Program-made: the position numbers and the translations under genes
Part shown: piece after piece, positions 1 through 8,977 of the stretch
How positions within the stretch are numbered: position 1 is the first letter of the stretch
How the letters are laid out: every line of letters starts with the position of its first letter
Notes under the pieces: generated by a model
Databases searched by the model: none
Seen by the model: only the letters and a program-made list of their open reading frames with translations
Told to the model about the DNA's origin: nothing
DNA from: Bacteroidota bacterium
GTDB lineage: Bacteria; Bacteroidota; Bacteroidia; Bacteroidales; SKPS01
DNA: 64,000 bases
Direction of reading: 5' to 3'
Assembly: GCA_022709695.1 (NCBI GenBank)
Contig: JAKLII010000002.1
Location: 154,955 to 218,954 of the forward strand

Positions 1-1749
1 GAAGTTGTGCCGGATATTCTCAAGGAGGCCCGGAAGCATGCTGGTTCTGAGGGTACTGAGATCTGTGCTGAGAGGATTCAACAGGGTTACGGGCGAAAGT
101 TGCTCAGATGTATCCTTGCCTGAAGCCTGATATTTTGAAGAGGTGAGGGAATTATTCATAACTTCAAAGAAACCATGGCTCACCAGGTACTGGCTAAAGG
201 CATCCTGCAGTTTGTGCACCGGGTTTTCCGATACGACCGGGAATGCCACCGGAATGGCCGACGGAATCGGGATCTGATCAAAGCCGAATATCCTGAGGAT
301 CTCTTCGATGACATCAATTTCGCGGCTCACATCGGCACGGCAGGTAGGCACAGCTACCCGGAGTTTTTCTTCATCAGATGATATTATATTAAATTCCAGC
401 AACTTAAGAATAGCTTCAATATCATCAGGAGATACTGTTATTCCTGCCACCTGGTTCACTTTAGCAAACCTTACATCCACAATGGCCACCGGAAGTTTCA
501 GGGCATAATCCCCCTCATCGCAGATGTCGGAAGCCACAGAGCCTCCTGCAATATCGCATATCAGCCGAACGGCTCGCAGGAGCGCAAACCGGGTGATGGC
601 CGGGTCGGCACCCCTTTCAAAGCGGAAAGAGGCATCGGTATTCAGCTGGTGTATCCTGGCGGTTTTCCTTACCGACACAGGGTCGAACCATGCACTCTCC
701 AGAAACAGGTTCCGGGTTTCTGCCGTTACCCCTGAATGCAAGCCGCCGTAAACCCCCGCAATACACAGTGGTTTGCGGGAATCACAAATCATCAGGTCGT
801 CTGATGTAAGTTTCCGCTCTGTTCCATCCAGGGTTATAAAGGGGGTTCCCTCCGGCAGGTTTTTCACTTCGATCGTGGCACCTTCTATCCTGTCGTAGTC
901 GAACGCATGGAGCGGATGTCCGGTCTCATGCAGCACAAAATTGGTGATATCCACCACATTATTGATGGGTTTGATGCCGATGGATTTCAGGCGGTTCATC
1001 AGCCATTCGGGGGATTCGGCGACGGTAACACCTTCGATGGTGATACCTGTGTATCGCCGGCATGCCTCCCTGTTTTCTATCAGAACTTTCACCGGAAGCT
1101 CTCCGGAAGGTGATTTCGGATGGCTTATCCCGGGAAGATTCAGCGGAACAGCCAGCTTTCTTCTGAAAGATACTGCAGCAGCCAGATCACGGGCCACGCC
1201 GATATGCGACATGGCATCACTGCGGTTGGGTGTAAGGCCGACTTCGAACACCTGATCTGAGAGAACCTTGTAATACGCTGCAGCCGGCAAACCCGGGGAA
1301 GTCCCATCCGGCAGGACCATGATCCCGGCATGAGAGCTCCCAATTCCCAATTCATCTTCGGCACAGATCATTCCTTCCGAAACCACCCCTCTGATTTTTG
1401 CTTTTTTAATTTCCAGAGGATCCGGCGATCCGGCGGGGTATAAGACTGCCCCTACCCTTGCCACCCACACCATCTGACCGGCTTCCACATTCGGGGCACC
1501 GCAAACAATGTTCAGGAGTCCCTGGCCATCAGCCACATCCACCATACACACCTTAAGTTTATCAGCGTCCGGATGCTTTTCGCAGGTAATGACTTTTCCG
1601 GATACAACGCCGGCCAAACCTCCCCTGATACTTTCCCAGGGTTCAATGGTTTCCACTTCAAGGCCTGTGGAGGTCAGTATTTCCGAAATCTCACCGGCAG
1701 TAAGGCCGGTATTGACATATTCCCGAATCCATGAACAGGAGATTTTCAT
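1..1749 (-). CDS. pheT: Phenylalanyl-tRNA synthetase beta subunit (3' part outside window)
   Basis: Charges tRNA-Phe in the cytoplasm as the beta chain of the alpha2beta2 enzyme. The first 583 codons are present and the reading frame stays open to base 1, so about 200-240 C-terminal residues, including the expected ferredoxin-fold anticodon-binding domain, lie outside. The start at 1749 gives MKISCSWIREY, the usual PheT opening. Visible parts in order are the EMAP-like tRNA-binding domain (roughly residues 40-150, with HPDADKLKVC), the B3/B4 editing domain (roughly 210-380, with RRYTG and FDYDRIEG) and the B5 domain (with TDASFRFERGAD upstream). Near base 1 the motif NPLSTDLSTLRTSMLPGLL, typical of PheT, is readable. 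A TACTTTTG -7 box lies just upstream. No frameshift is seen. The family assignment is very secure. Confidence 0.96.
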   Translation of the reverse strand, partial: MKISCSWIREYVNTGLTAGEISEILTSTGLEVETIEPWESIRGGLAGVVSGKVITCEKHPDADKLKVCMVDVADGQGLLNIVCGAPNVEAGQMVWVARVGAVLYPAGSPDPLEIKKAKIRGVVSEGMICAEDELGIGSSHAGIMVLPDGTSPGLPAAAYYKVLSDQVFEVGLTPNRSDAMSHIGVARDLAAAVSFRRKLAVPLNLPGISHPKSPSGELPVKVLIENREACRRYTGITIEGVTVAESPEWLMNRLKSIGIKPINNVVDITNFVLHETGHPLHAFDYDRIEGATIEVKNLPEGTPFITLDGTERKLTSDDLMICDSRKPLCIAGVYGGLHSGVTAETRNLFLESAWFDPVSVRKTARIHQLNTDASFRFERGADPAITRFALLRAVRLICDIAGGSVASDICDEGDYALKLPVAIVDVRFAKVNQVAGITVSPDDIEAILKLLEFNIISSDEEKLRVAVPTCRADVSREIDVIEEILRIFGFDQIPIPSAIPVAFPVVSENPVHKLQDAFSQYLVSHGFFEVMNNSLTSSKYQASGKDTSEQLSPVTLLNPLSTDLSTLRTSMLPGLLENIRHNF

Positions 1750-1781
1750 ATAGAGAAATAGAAGGATTACATAATGATGTG

Positions 1782-1789
1782 CAAAAGTA
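1782..1789 (-). promoter_or_regulatory. Bacteroidota -7 promoter box for pheT
   Basis: On the minus strand the bases read TACTTTTG, an exact match to the TAnnTTTG -7 element of the Bacteroidota housekeeping sigma factor. It sits 33 bases upstream of the pheT start codon. A TTTG at the -33 side is only about 12 bases further up, so the second element is weak. Confidence 0.6.
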
Positions 1790-1874
1790 CACAGAAGTTG
1801 GCAAACCTGAATGGGTAAATGGCAGCGGATCAGGGAACAGAGGCAGATGATTTTCGGAAAACTGAGAAAAGCTC

Positions 1875-1882
1875 TACCTTTG
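1875..1882 (+). promoter_or_regulatory. Bacteroidota -7 promoter box for speDE
   Basis: TACCTTTG matches TAnnTTTG exactly and lies 20 bases upstream of the ATG at 1903. No clear TTG element is present at the usual -33 distance. The leader would be only about a dozen bases. Confidence 0.6.
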
Positions 1883-1902
1883 CTACATAAAATCCTATAA
1901 AA

Positions 1903-3186
1903 ATGGCGGACCTTGGCAGACATATTCTGGTAGAATTCACCCAGTGTGATCCGGAAGTTTTAAACGATGTAATCCTGATAGAGCAAGGGATGGTGAATGG
2001 GGCAAAGGAGGCCGGAGCCACTGTGATTAACAGTACGTTTCACCATTTCTCCCCGTTCGGGGTATCGGGTGTGGTGGTGATTCAGGAGAGTCATCTGGCG
2101 ATCCATACCTGGCCCGAGTACCGGTATGCCGCTGTTGATCTTTTCACCTGCGGTGATGAGGTGAACCCCTGGATTTCGTTTGATTTTCTGAAAGATGTGC
2201 TGAAATCGACCTCCTATGGTGCGCTGGAGATGCGCCGCGGAAACCTGAACCTGCTGGAGAAGATTGAATTTGATCTTGGTTCAATGCGCGAAGAGGCTAA
2301 AAAGCATGTAAATCCCGGCATGTACAACCGCAATGTGTGGTTTACGGATAAAGATGATAATCAGGCTCTTAGCCTCAGGCATACCGGAGAAATCCTGTTT
2401 GACCGCCGCACGCCTTACCAGCATGTGCGGGTGTTGCAAACGTATGCCTATGGAAAGATGCTTGCCATTGACAATATGGTGATGTGTACCGAGAAGGACG
2501 AATGCCATTATCATGAAATGATCACCCATCCAGCCATCTTTACCCATGGAAAAGTAAAACATGCCCTTGTGATTGGTGGTGGTGACGGAGGTACCGTGCG
2601 GGAGATCCTGAAGCATAAAGAGGTGGAGCAGGTTACCATGGTTGAGATTGATGAGGCGGTGGTTGATGCCTCCAAACAGTTACTTCCCACCATAAGCAGT
2701 GCATTCGGGCATCCGAAGCTGAACCTGATCATCGGGGATGGCATCCGCTACGTAAAAGAGGCTGCTGACCACACCTTTGATCTCATTATTGTAGATGGAA
2801 GCGACCCGGTTGGGCCTGCTGAGGGATTGTTCTCAATGGAATTTTACCAGCATTGCCATCGTATTCTGAAGCCCGATGGAATTCTTGCGGGACAGACAGA
2901 GTCGCCGGTTTTCAACGACAAAGCGTTTTCAGAGATCAATCAGTTGTTAAAAGAGTTATTTGGGGATGCACATGTACATGTGATCACCTATTCGCAGCCG
3001 ACCTATCCTACCGGTACCTGGAGCATTATGATTGCCAGGAAAGATTGCCGGACACCGATGGATGTTGACAATGATGTGATTGCATCCTTTATTGAGGAGA
3101 ATCCCATGGGCTTCTACAATACCGAAATGCACTATGCGGGTTTTGCCCTCCCGAATTATGTAAAAAAATTGCTGAATGAGCTTTAG
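1903..3186 (+). CDS. speDE: Fused S-adenosylmethionine decarboxylase / spermidine synthase-type aminopropyltransferase
   Basis: One 427-residue chain joins two enzymes of polyamine synthesis. Residues 1 to about 125 are a class 1b SpeD. The self-cleavage site Glu62-Ser63 (ESHLAIHTW), proton donor His68 and Cys83 (FTCG) fall at the same numbers as in the Thermotoga maritima enzyme, so the pyruvoyl group should form. Residues of about 140-427 are a SpeE domain with the AdoMet-type glycine-rich loop (GGGDGG) and the [13 protein letters not shown] catalytic segment. SpeD makes decarboxylated AdoMet, and SpeE transfers its aminopropyl group to an amine. Fusion would let the product pass directly between the two sites (inference). 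The next gene overlaps by 11 bases, so the two are translated together. The true amine acceptor, putrescine or agmatine, cannot be read from sequence alone. No internal stop or split is seen between the domains. Confidence 0.95.
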   Translation: MADLGRHILVEFTQCDPEVLNDVILIEQGMVNGAKEAGATVINSTFHHFSPFGVSGVVVIQESHLAIHTWPEYRYAAVDLFTCGDEVNPWISFDFLKDVLKSTSYGALEMRRGNLNLLEKIEFDLGSMREEAKKHVNPGMYNRNVWFTDKDDNQALSLRHTGEILFDRRTPYQHVRVLQTYAYGKMLAIDNMVMCTEKDECHYHEMITHPAIFTHGKVKHALVIGGGDGGTVREILKHKEVEQVTMVEIDEAVVDASKQLLPTISSAFGHPKLNLIIGDGIRYVKEAADHTFDLIIVDGSDPVGPAEGLFSMEFYQHCHRILKPDGILAGQTESPVFNDKAFSEINQLLKELFGDAHVHVITYSQPTYPTGTWSIMIARKDCRTPMDVDNDVIASFIEENPMGFYNTEMHYAGFALPNYVKKLLNEL

Positions 3187-4222
3187 TTCGTTCGATGCCA
3201 GTGGTGTAGGCATTCATAACGGGAACTATTTCGGATTTCCATGGACTCCCGCGGAATCGGAGATAGTGATTGTGAATGTACCCTGGGATGCCACCACAAG
3301 CTACCGGAGAGGAACGGCAGCGGGCCCGGAAGCCATGGTACAGGCATCCACCCAGCTCGATTTTTACAGCTTCGATGTGCCGGGCAGCGGGATCATCCAG
3401 ATTGGAACCGACCGTACCATGGAAGCAGATATTACCACCCTGAACCATCGGGCGGGCGCTCTTTCAGCAGAGGTGATCCGCCAGCTGGAATCGGGTGCAG
3501 ATCCGACAGATCCTGCCTTGTCGGAATCAGCCCATCAGGTCAACCGGCTTTCGGAAGAGCTTGATCAGATGGTATATCGCCGCTGCCAATACTGGCTTCA
3601 AAAAGGGAAACAGGTGATCGTAGCCGGTGGAGAGCATAGTGTACCCCTGGGGTTCATCCGGGCGCTGACTGAAACGTGTCCTTCGTTCGGCATCCTGCAG
3701 TTTGATGCCCATGCCGATTTACGGGATGCCTATGAAGGGTTCCTTCAGAGCCATGCAAGTATCATGTTTAATGTGATGCAGCAAGGGCTGGCAGAGAAGC
3801 TGGTGCAGGTTGGCATCAGGGATGTTTCGGAACCTGAGATGAAGCTGGCGGCAAAGGATCCACGGATATCCGTTTTCAGTGATTTCGACCTCCACCAATA
3901 TCGGTTTGCGGGAGGGAGCTGGTTTGAACAATGCCGCGACATCGTTTCCTGTTTGCCGGAGCAGGTGTATATCTCCTTTGACATCGACGGGCTCGATCCC
4001 TCTTTATGTCCCAACACCGGCACCCCGGTTCCCGGGGGGCTGATCCTGGATGAAGCGATGTACCTGATCAGGATGGTGGCAGAAAGTGGCCGGAAGATTA
4101 TTGGTGCCGATTTATGCGAAGTGGCACCCGGTACCGGCGACTGGGACAGCTCGGTGGGGGCACGGGTGCTTTACCGTATGGCATGCCTGATGCACCACAC
4201 CCATTATCCAACCACGGCATAA
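3176..4222 (+). CDS. Agmatinase / aminopropylagmatine ureohydrolase-like protein
   Basis: A 348-residue member of the arginase (ureohydrolase) superfamily that removes urea from a guanidino substrate with two Mn ions. All metal ligands are visible: His154 (GGEHS), Asp177, His179 and Asp181 (DAHAD), and Asp269 and Asp271 (SFDIDGLDP). It overlaps the speDE fusion by 11 bases on the same strand. That link suggests the substrate is agmatine or, as in Thermus thermophilus, N1-aminopropylagmatine made by SpeE, giving spermidine directly (inference). It is about 40 residues longer than E. coli SpeB, partly through an acidic insertion around residues 100-130. No arginine decarboxylase lies in the window. 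Its last 19 bases overlap the convergent end of recG. Formimidoylglutamase is a less likely alternative. Confidence 0.88.
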   Translation: MSFSSFDASGVGIHNGNYFGFPWTPAESEIVIVNVPWDATTSYRRGTAAGPEAMVQASTQLDFYSFDVPGSGIIQIGTDRTMEADITTLNHRAGALSAEVIRQLESGADPTDPALSESAHQVNRLSEELDQMVYRRCQYWLQKGKQVIVAGGEHSVPLGFIRALTETCPSFGILQFDAHADLRDAYEGFLQSHASIMFNVMQQGLAEKLVQVGIRDVSEPEMKLAAKDPRISVFSDFDLHQYRFAGGSWFEQCRDIVSCLPEQVYISFDIDGLDPSLCPNTGTPVPGGLILDEAMYLIRMVAESGRKIIGADLCEVAPGTGDWDSSVGARVLYRMACLMHHTHYPTTA

Positions 4223-6309
4223 CCTGCCTCTCCTCCGTAATGAAGTTGAAGCGCCTCCCTGAGGAGCTTGTTGGCGGGGTGCAGAAGTGCGGGATCCTTT
4301 GCCAGGATGCGGGACGCCATTTCGCGTGATTTTTTCAGGATCGCCTCATCCTTTGACAGATCAGCGATTTTAAGATCGGGAAGGCCACTCTGCCGGGTTC
4401 CCTGCAAATCACCCGGTCCCCTCAGCGAGAGGTCCACATCGGCAATCCTGAAACCATCTGTGGTCTCCACCATTGTGGCCATCCGCTTTCTGGCATCGGA
4501 GGTAAGCTCATAATCGGTCATCAGGATACAAAACGACTGATCGGCTCCCCTGCCTACCCTTCCCCTGAGCTGGTGCAACTGCGAAAGCCCGAAGCGCTGG
4601 GCACTCTCAATCACCATCACACTGGCATTCGGGACATCAACCCCCACTTCAATGACCGTGGTAGATACCAGGATGTTGGTTTCGCCTTTGATAAAGCGGC
4701 TCATTTCATACTCTTTCACATCCGGTGACATTTTCCCGTGGACAATACTTACGGCATACTGTGGCAGGGGAAATGCACGGGTAATGCTCTCGTAACCATC
4801 CGTAAGATCCTTCAGATCAAGTTTTTCCGATTCCTGTATCAGTGGATACACCACATATACCTGGCGTCCCGCAGCGATCTGCTGCTTCATAAAATCGAAG
4901 ACCAGGTTCCGTTTGGCATCGAAATAATGAAGGGTTTTCACCGGTTTCCTGCCCGGAGGCATCTCATCAATCACCGAATAATCGAGGTCGCCATACAAGG
5001 TCATTGCCAGGGTGCGCGGAATGGGGGTTGCCGTCATTACCAGCACATGCGGAGGGACGATTCCCCCTTTCCTGATTTTTGCCCGCTGGTCCACCCCGAA
5101 TTTATGCTGCTCATCCACTACTGCCAACCCGAGGCGGGAAAAGGTTACGGCATCTTCAATCAGGGCATGGGTTCCGATGAGCAACCGGATGGTTCCGTTT
5201 TTCAGGTTTTCGAGTATAACCTTTCGTTCAGCCGGGCGGGTAGAACCGGTTAGGAGTGCCAGTTCCACACCCAATCCCTGCAGGAAGGCCGTAATGGTAC
5301 GATAGTGCTGTGCGGCAAGTATTTCCGTTGGTGCCATAAAGGCAGCCTGATAACCATTTCCGATGACGATAAGTGCGGCCATCAGAGCCACAAGGGTTTT
5401 CCCGCTCCCGACATCCCCCTGCAACAGGCGGTTCATCTGGCTCCCCGAGCCCATATCGGTTCTGATCTCCCTGATCACACGCTTCTGTGCAGCAGTGAGT
5501 TCAAACGGCAGGTTGTTGTGATAAAATTCATGCAGCAATTTACCTGTGGAGACAAGCCGGATCCCTTTTATGGCGGTATGACGGTGCTGCCTGATCGACA
5601 GAAGGTGCAACTGCAGCAGGAACAGCTCTTCGTATTTGAATCTCATCCGGGCCCTGGCAATGGATTCTTCCGTTAGGGGAAAATGGATATTGGCAAGGGC
5701 TTCTGCGCGTCCGGTCAGATTTTCTTTCTGAACAAGCCATTCGGGCAGCGTTTCCGCAACGGCCTTTCTGGCAATCTCCACAAGACCTTTGAGGATTCTG
5801 GCCAGGCCCCTGCTGTCGAGCCCTTTCATCTTCATCTTCTCGGTAGAATTATACAGAGGCTGATAGGGATCCCTGGGGGCATTCATAAAATCTTCAAGCA
5901 GTTCCGTTTCGGGATGCGCAAGGTTAAAGCGGCTGCCGAATTTTGAAACCCGGCCAAAAACCACATAGCTGCGTCCCTCCTGCAGCTTCTCTGATATCCA
6001 TTTGAGTCCCTGGAACCAGATCAGCTCAATAGCGCCGGTATCATCCTGAAACAGGGCCACCAAACGGGCCTTACGCTTTTCGCCCTGGGTTTGCATAGCC
6101 ACAATCCGCCCTTTAAGCTGTACGAAGTTGCCATCCTCCCTGATATCGGCGATATTATGGAATACACTTCTGTTCACATACCGGTAAGGGAAATAATACA
6201 ACAAGTCCTCAAAGGTAAAAATCCCGAGCTCCTTTTTCAGGGTATCTCCCTTCACCGGGCCCACCCCTTTGGTATATTCAACCGGCTGTTTCAGAAAATC
6301 CTGTATCAT
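4204..6309 (-). CDS. recG: ATP-dependent DNA helicase RecG
   Basis: Cytoplasmic branch-migration helicase that remodels stalled forks and Holliday junctions. The 701-residue chain is the normal length. An N-terminal helix-hairpin-like segment (YTKGVGPVKGD) leads into the OB-fold wedge domain (about 60-160). The helicase core follows, with Walker A GDVGSGKT near residue 300, the DEQH box (VVDEQHKFGV) and TATPIPRTLAMT. The C-terminal helicase domain contains QLRGRVGRG, followed by the RecG C-terminal motif. The start at 6309 is fixed by a strong Shine-Dalgarno sequence. It follows a terminator that ends the gldN operon, so it has its own transcript. Its 3' end overlaps the convergent ureohydrolase gene by 19 bases. 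The assignment is secure. Confidence 0.97.
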   Translation of the reverse strand: MIQDFLKQPVEYTKGVGPVKGDTLKKELGIFTFEDLLYYFPYRYVNRSVFHNIADIREDGNFVQLKGRIVAMQTQGEKRKARLVALFQDDTGAIELIWFQGLKWISEKLQEGRSYVVFGRVSKFGSRFNLAHPETELLEDFMNAPRDPYQPLYNSTEKMKMKGLDSRGLARILKGLVEIARKAVAETLPEWLVQKENLTGRAEALANIHFPLTEESIARARMRFKYEELFLLQLHLLSIRQHRHTAIKGIRLVSTGKLLHEFYHNNLPFELTAAQKRVIREIRTDMGSGSQMNRLLQGDVGSGKTLVALMAALIVIGNGYQAAFMAPTEILAAQHYRTITAFLQGLGVELALLTGSTRPAERKVILENLKNGTIRLLIGTHALIEDAVTFSRLGLAVVDEQHKFGVDQRAKIRKGGIVPPHVLVMTATPIPRTLAMTLYGDLDYSVIDEMPPGRKPVKTLHYFDAKRNLVFDFMKQQIAAGRQVYVVYPLIQESEKLDLKDLTDGYESITRAFPLPQYAVSIVHGKMSPDVKEYEMSRFIKGETNILVSTTVIEVGVDVPNASVMVIESAQRFGLSQLHQLRGRVGRGADQSFCILMTDYELTSDARKRMATMVETTDGFRIADVDLSLRGPGDLQGTRQSGLPDLKIADLSKDEAILKKSREMASRILAKDPALLHPANKLLREALQLHYGGEAGYAVVG

Positions 6310-6311
6310 AC

Positions 6312-6321
6312 ATCACCTCCT
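6312..6321 (-). promoter_or_regulatory. Strong Shine-Dalgarno sequence for recG
   Basis: The minus strand reads AGGAGGTGAT followed by GT and then ATG. All ten bases can pair with the conserved 3' end of 16S rRNA, and the AGGAGG core is 6 bases from the start codon. Most genes in this window have no such site, so it is unusual for this lineage and fixes the start of recG. Confidence 0.8.
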
Positions 6322-6340
6322 CATTCCAGAGGGATAAAGA

Positions 6341-6378
6341 TAAAAAAAAGCTGCCCTGAATGGAACAAGGCAGCTTTT
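6341..6378 (-). terminator. Intrinsic terminator after gldN
   Basis: A perfect 10-base-pair stem is formed by AAAAGCTGCC (6346-6355) and GGCAGCTTTT (6369-6378) around a 13-base loop. Read on the minus strand it is followed by a run of T. It lies between the gldN stop and the recG start and so ends the porP-gldKLMN transcript. Confidence 0.88.
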
Positions 6379-6402
6379 ATTATACGATCGTGAAAAGAGA
6401 TC

Positions 6403-7296
6403 TTAGTATTCCCACAAATCCATTTCGAATTCCTGGAATTGCTTTTTAAGTGTTTCAGCTTCAAGCAGTGCATCCAGCCCTAACTTGTACTCGCTGATAT
6501 ACCGGTCGTACACGTTATCGGCTTTAATGATACGGCTGTTGAACATCCGCTTGAAAAACAAATCATCGAAGGTCATTCGCTCGGTGTCGTTCCACCGGTT
6601 GAAAACCTCCATGGTTACCAGCATATCGCGTGCCTGGGGGAAATAAACCCAGAAGAGCACCTCTTTCCCCTGCAGGATCCGTTCACCTGTGTTGGGGTCG
6701 GTGGTGTACTTCTCACGCATGGGTGCCAGCCCGATAATCCGTTTTTCGAGTACAGAGCGCTTGTTATCAAAGAACCAGTCTTCAACGATCCAGTAATAAA
6801 ACACATCTGCAGGATCGAATTCCTTCACAACCATATAGGTGGTGTCGTAATCCGGATCATTGGGATTTGGCATAGTAACCCACGTAGTATCAGAAAGTTT
6901 TCCTTTCAGTTCTTCGACTGTATATGGGAACTTAAAATCCTCATCCTGGTAAACTGTAAGGGATCCTTCATCCACTGCTGATTTCCAGAGGGATGACATG
7001 AGGCTCATTCTGTGCCGAACGGGTTGGGCAGGATAATAAAGGGGATGGTTGACTTTTTCCCGCAGGTCAATTTCCTGCCAGACCCTTTTGGCCCACATCA
7101 CATCAGCCTCACGAAGATAGACGTAAGGGATCGATATTCGGCTTCCGGCATTGCTGATTTGCTCTTCACCGGGATTTCCGTCCTGGGATTTGGCCCATGC
7201 CCTCAGGTGAACCGGGCTTTTGCTCTCGAGCACCTGCGCATGTGTACTTCCGGCCAGGAGGCAAAAGATACAGACTGATAGAAGGATCGCTTTCAT
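6403..7296 (-). CDS. gldN: T9SS ring protein GldN/PorN
   Basis: Periplasmic partner of the lipoprotein GldK in the large ring under the outer membrane of the type IX secretion system. The 297-residue protein begins with a signal peptide (MKAILLSVCIFCLLAGSTHA, cleavage before QV), followed by the conserved GldN core with SIPYVYLREADVMWAKRVWQEID and a C-terminal segment rich in aromatic and acidic residues. It is the last gene of porP-gldK-gldL-gldM-gldN, 19 bases after gldM, and is followed by an intrinsic terminator. Gene order and sequence agree, so the call is secure. Presence of the core genes supports protein secretion but does not prove gliding. Confidence 0.96.
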   Translation of the reverse strand: MKAILLSVCIFCLLAGSTHAQVLESKSPVHLRAWAKSQDGNPGEEQISNAGSRISIPYVYLREADVMWAKRVWQEIDLREKVNHPLYYPAQPVRHRMSLMSSLWKSAVDEGSLTVYQDEDFKFPYTVEELKGKLSDTTWVTMPNPNDPDYDTTYMVVKEFDPADVFYYWIVEDWFFDNKRSVLEKRIIGLAPMREKYTTDPNTGERILQGKEVLFWVYFPQARDMLVTMEVFNRWNDTERMTFDDLFFKRMFNSRIIKADNVYDRYISEYKLGLDALLEAETLKKQFQEFEMDLWEY

Positions 7297-7315
7297 GGAG
7301 ATATCGTTTGAGATA

Positions 7316-8932
7316 CTATTCGAGTTTAAGAATTACCGAAGGAAGGCTTACAATGCCACTTGGGCCCTGTGCCTTGATTTCTTCGATAAAAATACGCTCA
7401 CCGCGGCTGGCAGCCTGAATCTTTGAAACGGCGCCACCATCAAGCCGGTTGCCTCTTTGGGGAATGGAAGTCAAAACACCACTTTTTTCCTTGATCACAA
7501 AGTTAAAACCGGTAACAGAGTACTTAACCCCTTCAAAGAGGAACTCCTCAAGCACTGCCTGGCAAACCGGGCTGGCAAGCACCTGGGCTTTGGAGATTGT
7601 ACCTCCCTTTTTCCCTGCAAAATAGGGGGTTGGCGGGGGGACGTTCCTGATCCGGTAAGGATAGGATCCCATGGTTTGTGACCTGTCGCCGATTTTCGCC
7701 GAAACGGTGATGATGGCCTCTTTGCCCGCACCCGGTTTTACGATAAACTTACCGCCTCCCTGGCTCACCAGCGTATGGCCGGCGCTGATACTCACACTTA
7801 TATTTCCGTGGGAAACTCCCGGAACAGAAACCGAAAGCGGATTTTCAAGATTCCTGTAGAAGACGTTCATGTTGGTGGCAGCAACGGTGGCAGTAGGTTT
7901 GAAAACGCTGTAGGAGCTACTGAAAGTGTAGGGAATATCTTTCCCCGATGAAGGATCAAATACGAAGATCTGACCGTCTATCTTGTGATCTCCTTCAGCG
8001 CCTGAAACGGTTCTGTACACCACTTTTCCGGAATCACCCTGGATGGTCTGGCCGTTGATCACGGCTCTGATCGGGGTTTTGGTGTCGTATGCAGCAACAA
8101 AAAGGGTTGCTTCATACTGGCTTCCCTGAGGGATCATCATGGATATAGGAACGATCTTGGCGTCAATCTGGTCGAATTTGAAGTCCTTCCTGGTAATGTT
8201 GCTCATCAGCTTGGTCACGATTTCAGCTTCAGCATTGCGCACCTCGGCGATCATTTTATTCAGGATTACCACATCGGCGGCAAGAACGGTATGGTAAAAA
8301 GTGTTGTATTCCCATGACATCTCCCGCTTGATCTCCTTGTTCCAACTCCTGTCGTAGTGAAACCCCAGATCGATCTTTTTCATCAAATCGGGATCTTCCA
8401 GTATGGCAGTCATATCACTCTTGTATTTCTCAAGGGTGGTCCTGAGGGCATAAGCACGTGCAAGTCCGCTTTTTTCATTGGACTGGTCAGGGATCATGAC
8501 CTCGATCGGTTTATCGTAGCTGTCTCTCTTCTTCACTTCAGAAAGTGGCAGACTGGCGGCCTTTTTCCATTTCTCATCGCTCCTGTGGCTGTTGTCTGCC
8601 TTCACTCTCACACCGAATTCGGTATAAGCGACCAGATCGGTCTTCAGGTCCTGGATATACTTGACCATATTATCAGTAAGCAGCTTTGCTTTCTGAGCCT
8701 TAATGTAATAGGGTTCCACCTTTTCTTTCTGCTGGTTCATCTGGACGACGAAGTCCTGGTACAGCATCTGGTTTTTCCCTTCGAAGGTTTTGTTGGTTAC
8801 CTCCAACCCGTCGTTCACGGTTACGAATGCCTGCAGAATATCCTTCGAGACGTTGAGTGCCAGCATTGCCGTAAGCACCAGGTACATCATCCCGATCATT
8901 TTCTGCCGTGGCGTCTCTTTATATCCGGCCAT
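7316..8932 (-). CDS. gldM: T9SS motor protein GldM/PorM
   Basis: Inner-membrane motor component that spans the periplasm and, with GldL, converts proton flow into mechanical work for secretion. The 538-residue protein has a short cytoplasmic N-terminus with Arg9 (ETPRQKM), the residue shown in Flavobacterium to pair with the key glutamate of GldL. One transmembrane helix follows (about 12-31), then four periplasmic domains ending in a beta-rich C-terminal region with the SVTGFNFVIKEKSG segment. It starts 45 bases after gldL in the same operon. Length and domain order are normal. The assignment is secure. Confidence 0.97.
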   Translation of the reverse strand: MAGYKETPRQKMIGMMYLVLTAMLALNVSKDILQAFVTVNDGLEVTNKTFEGKNQMLYQDFVVQMNQQKEKVEPYYIKAQKAKLLTDNMVKYIQDLKTDLVAYTEFGVRVKADNSHRSDEKWKKAASLPLSEVKKRDSYDKPIEVMIPDQSNEKSGLARAYALRTTLEKYKSDMTAILEDPDLMKKIDLGFHYDRSWNKEIKREMSWEYNTFYHTVLAADVVILNKMIAEVRNAEAEIVTKLMSNITRKDFKFDQIDAKIVPISMMIPQGSQYEATLFVAAYDTKTPIRAVINGQTIQGDSGKVVYRTVSGAEGDHKIDGQIFVFDPSSGKDIPYTFSSSYSVFKPTATVAATNMNVFYRNLENPLSVSVPGVSHGNISVSISAGHTLVSQGGGKFIVKPGAGKEAIITVSAKIGDRSQTMGSYPYRIRNVPPPTPYFAGKKGGTISKAQVLASPVCQAVLEEFLFEGVKYSVTGFNFVIKEKSGVLTSIPQRGNRLDGGAVSKIQAASRGERIFIEEIKAQGPSGIVSLPSVILKLE

Positions 8933-8977
8933 TGATTATTCTTGTTTAGGGTTACACATATTCATACCTTGATTTCA

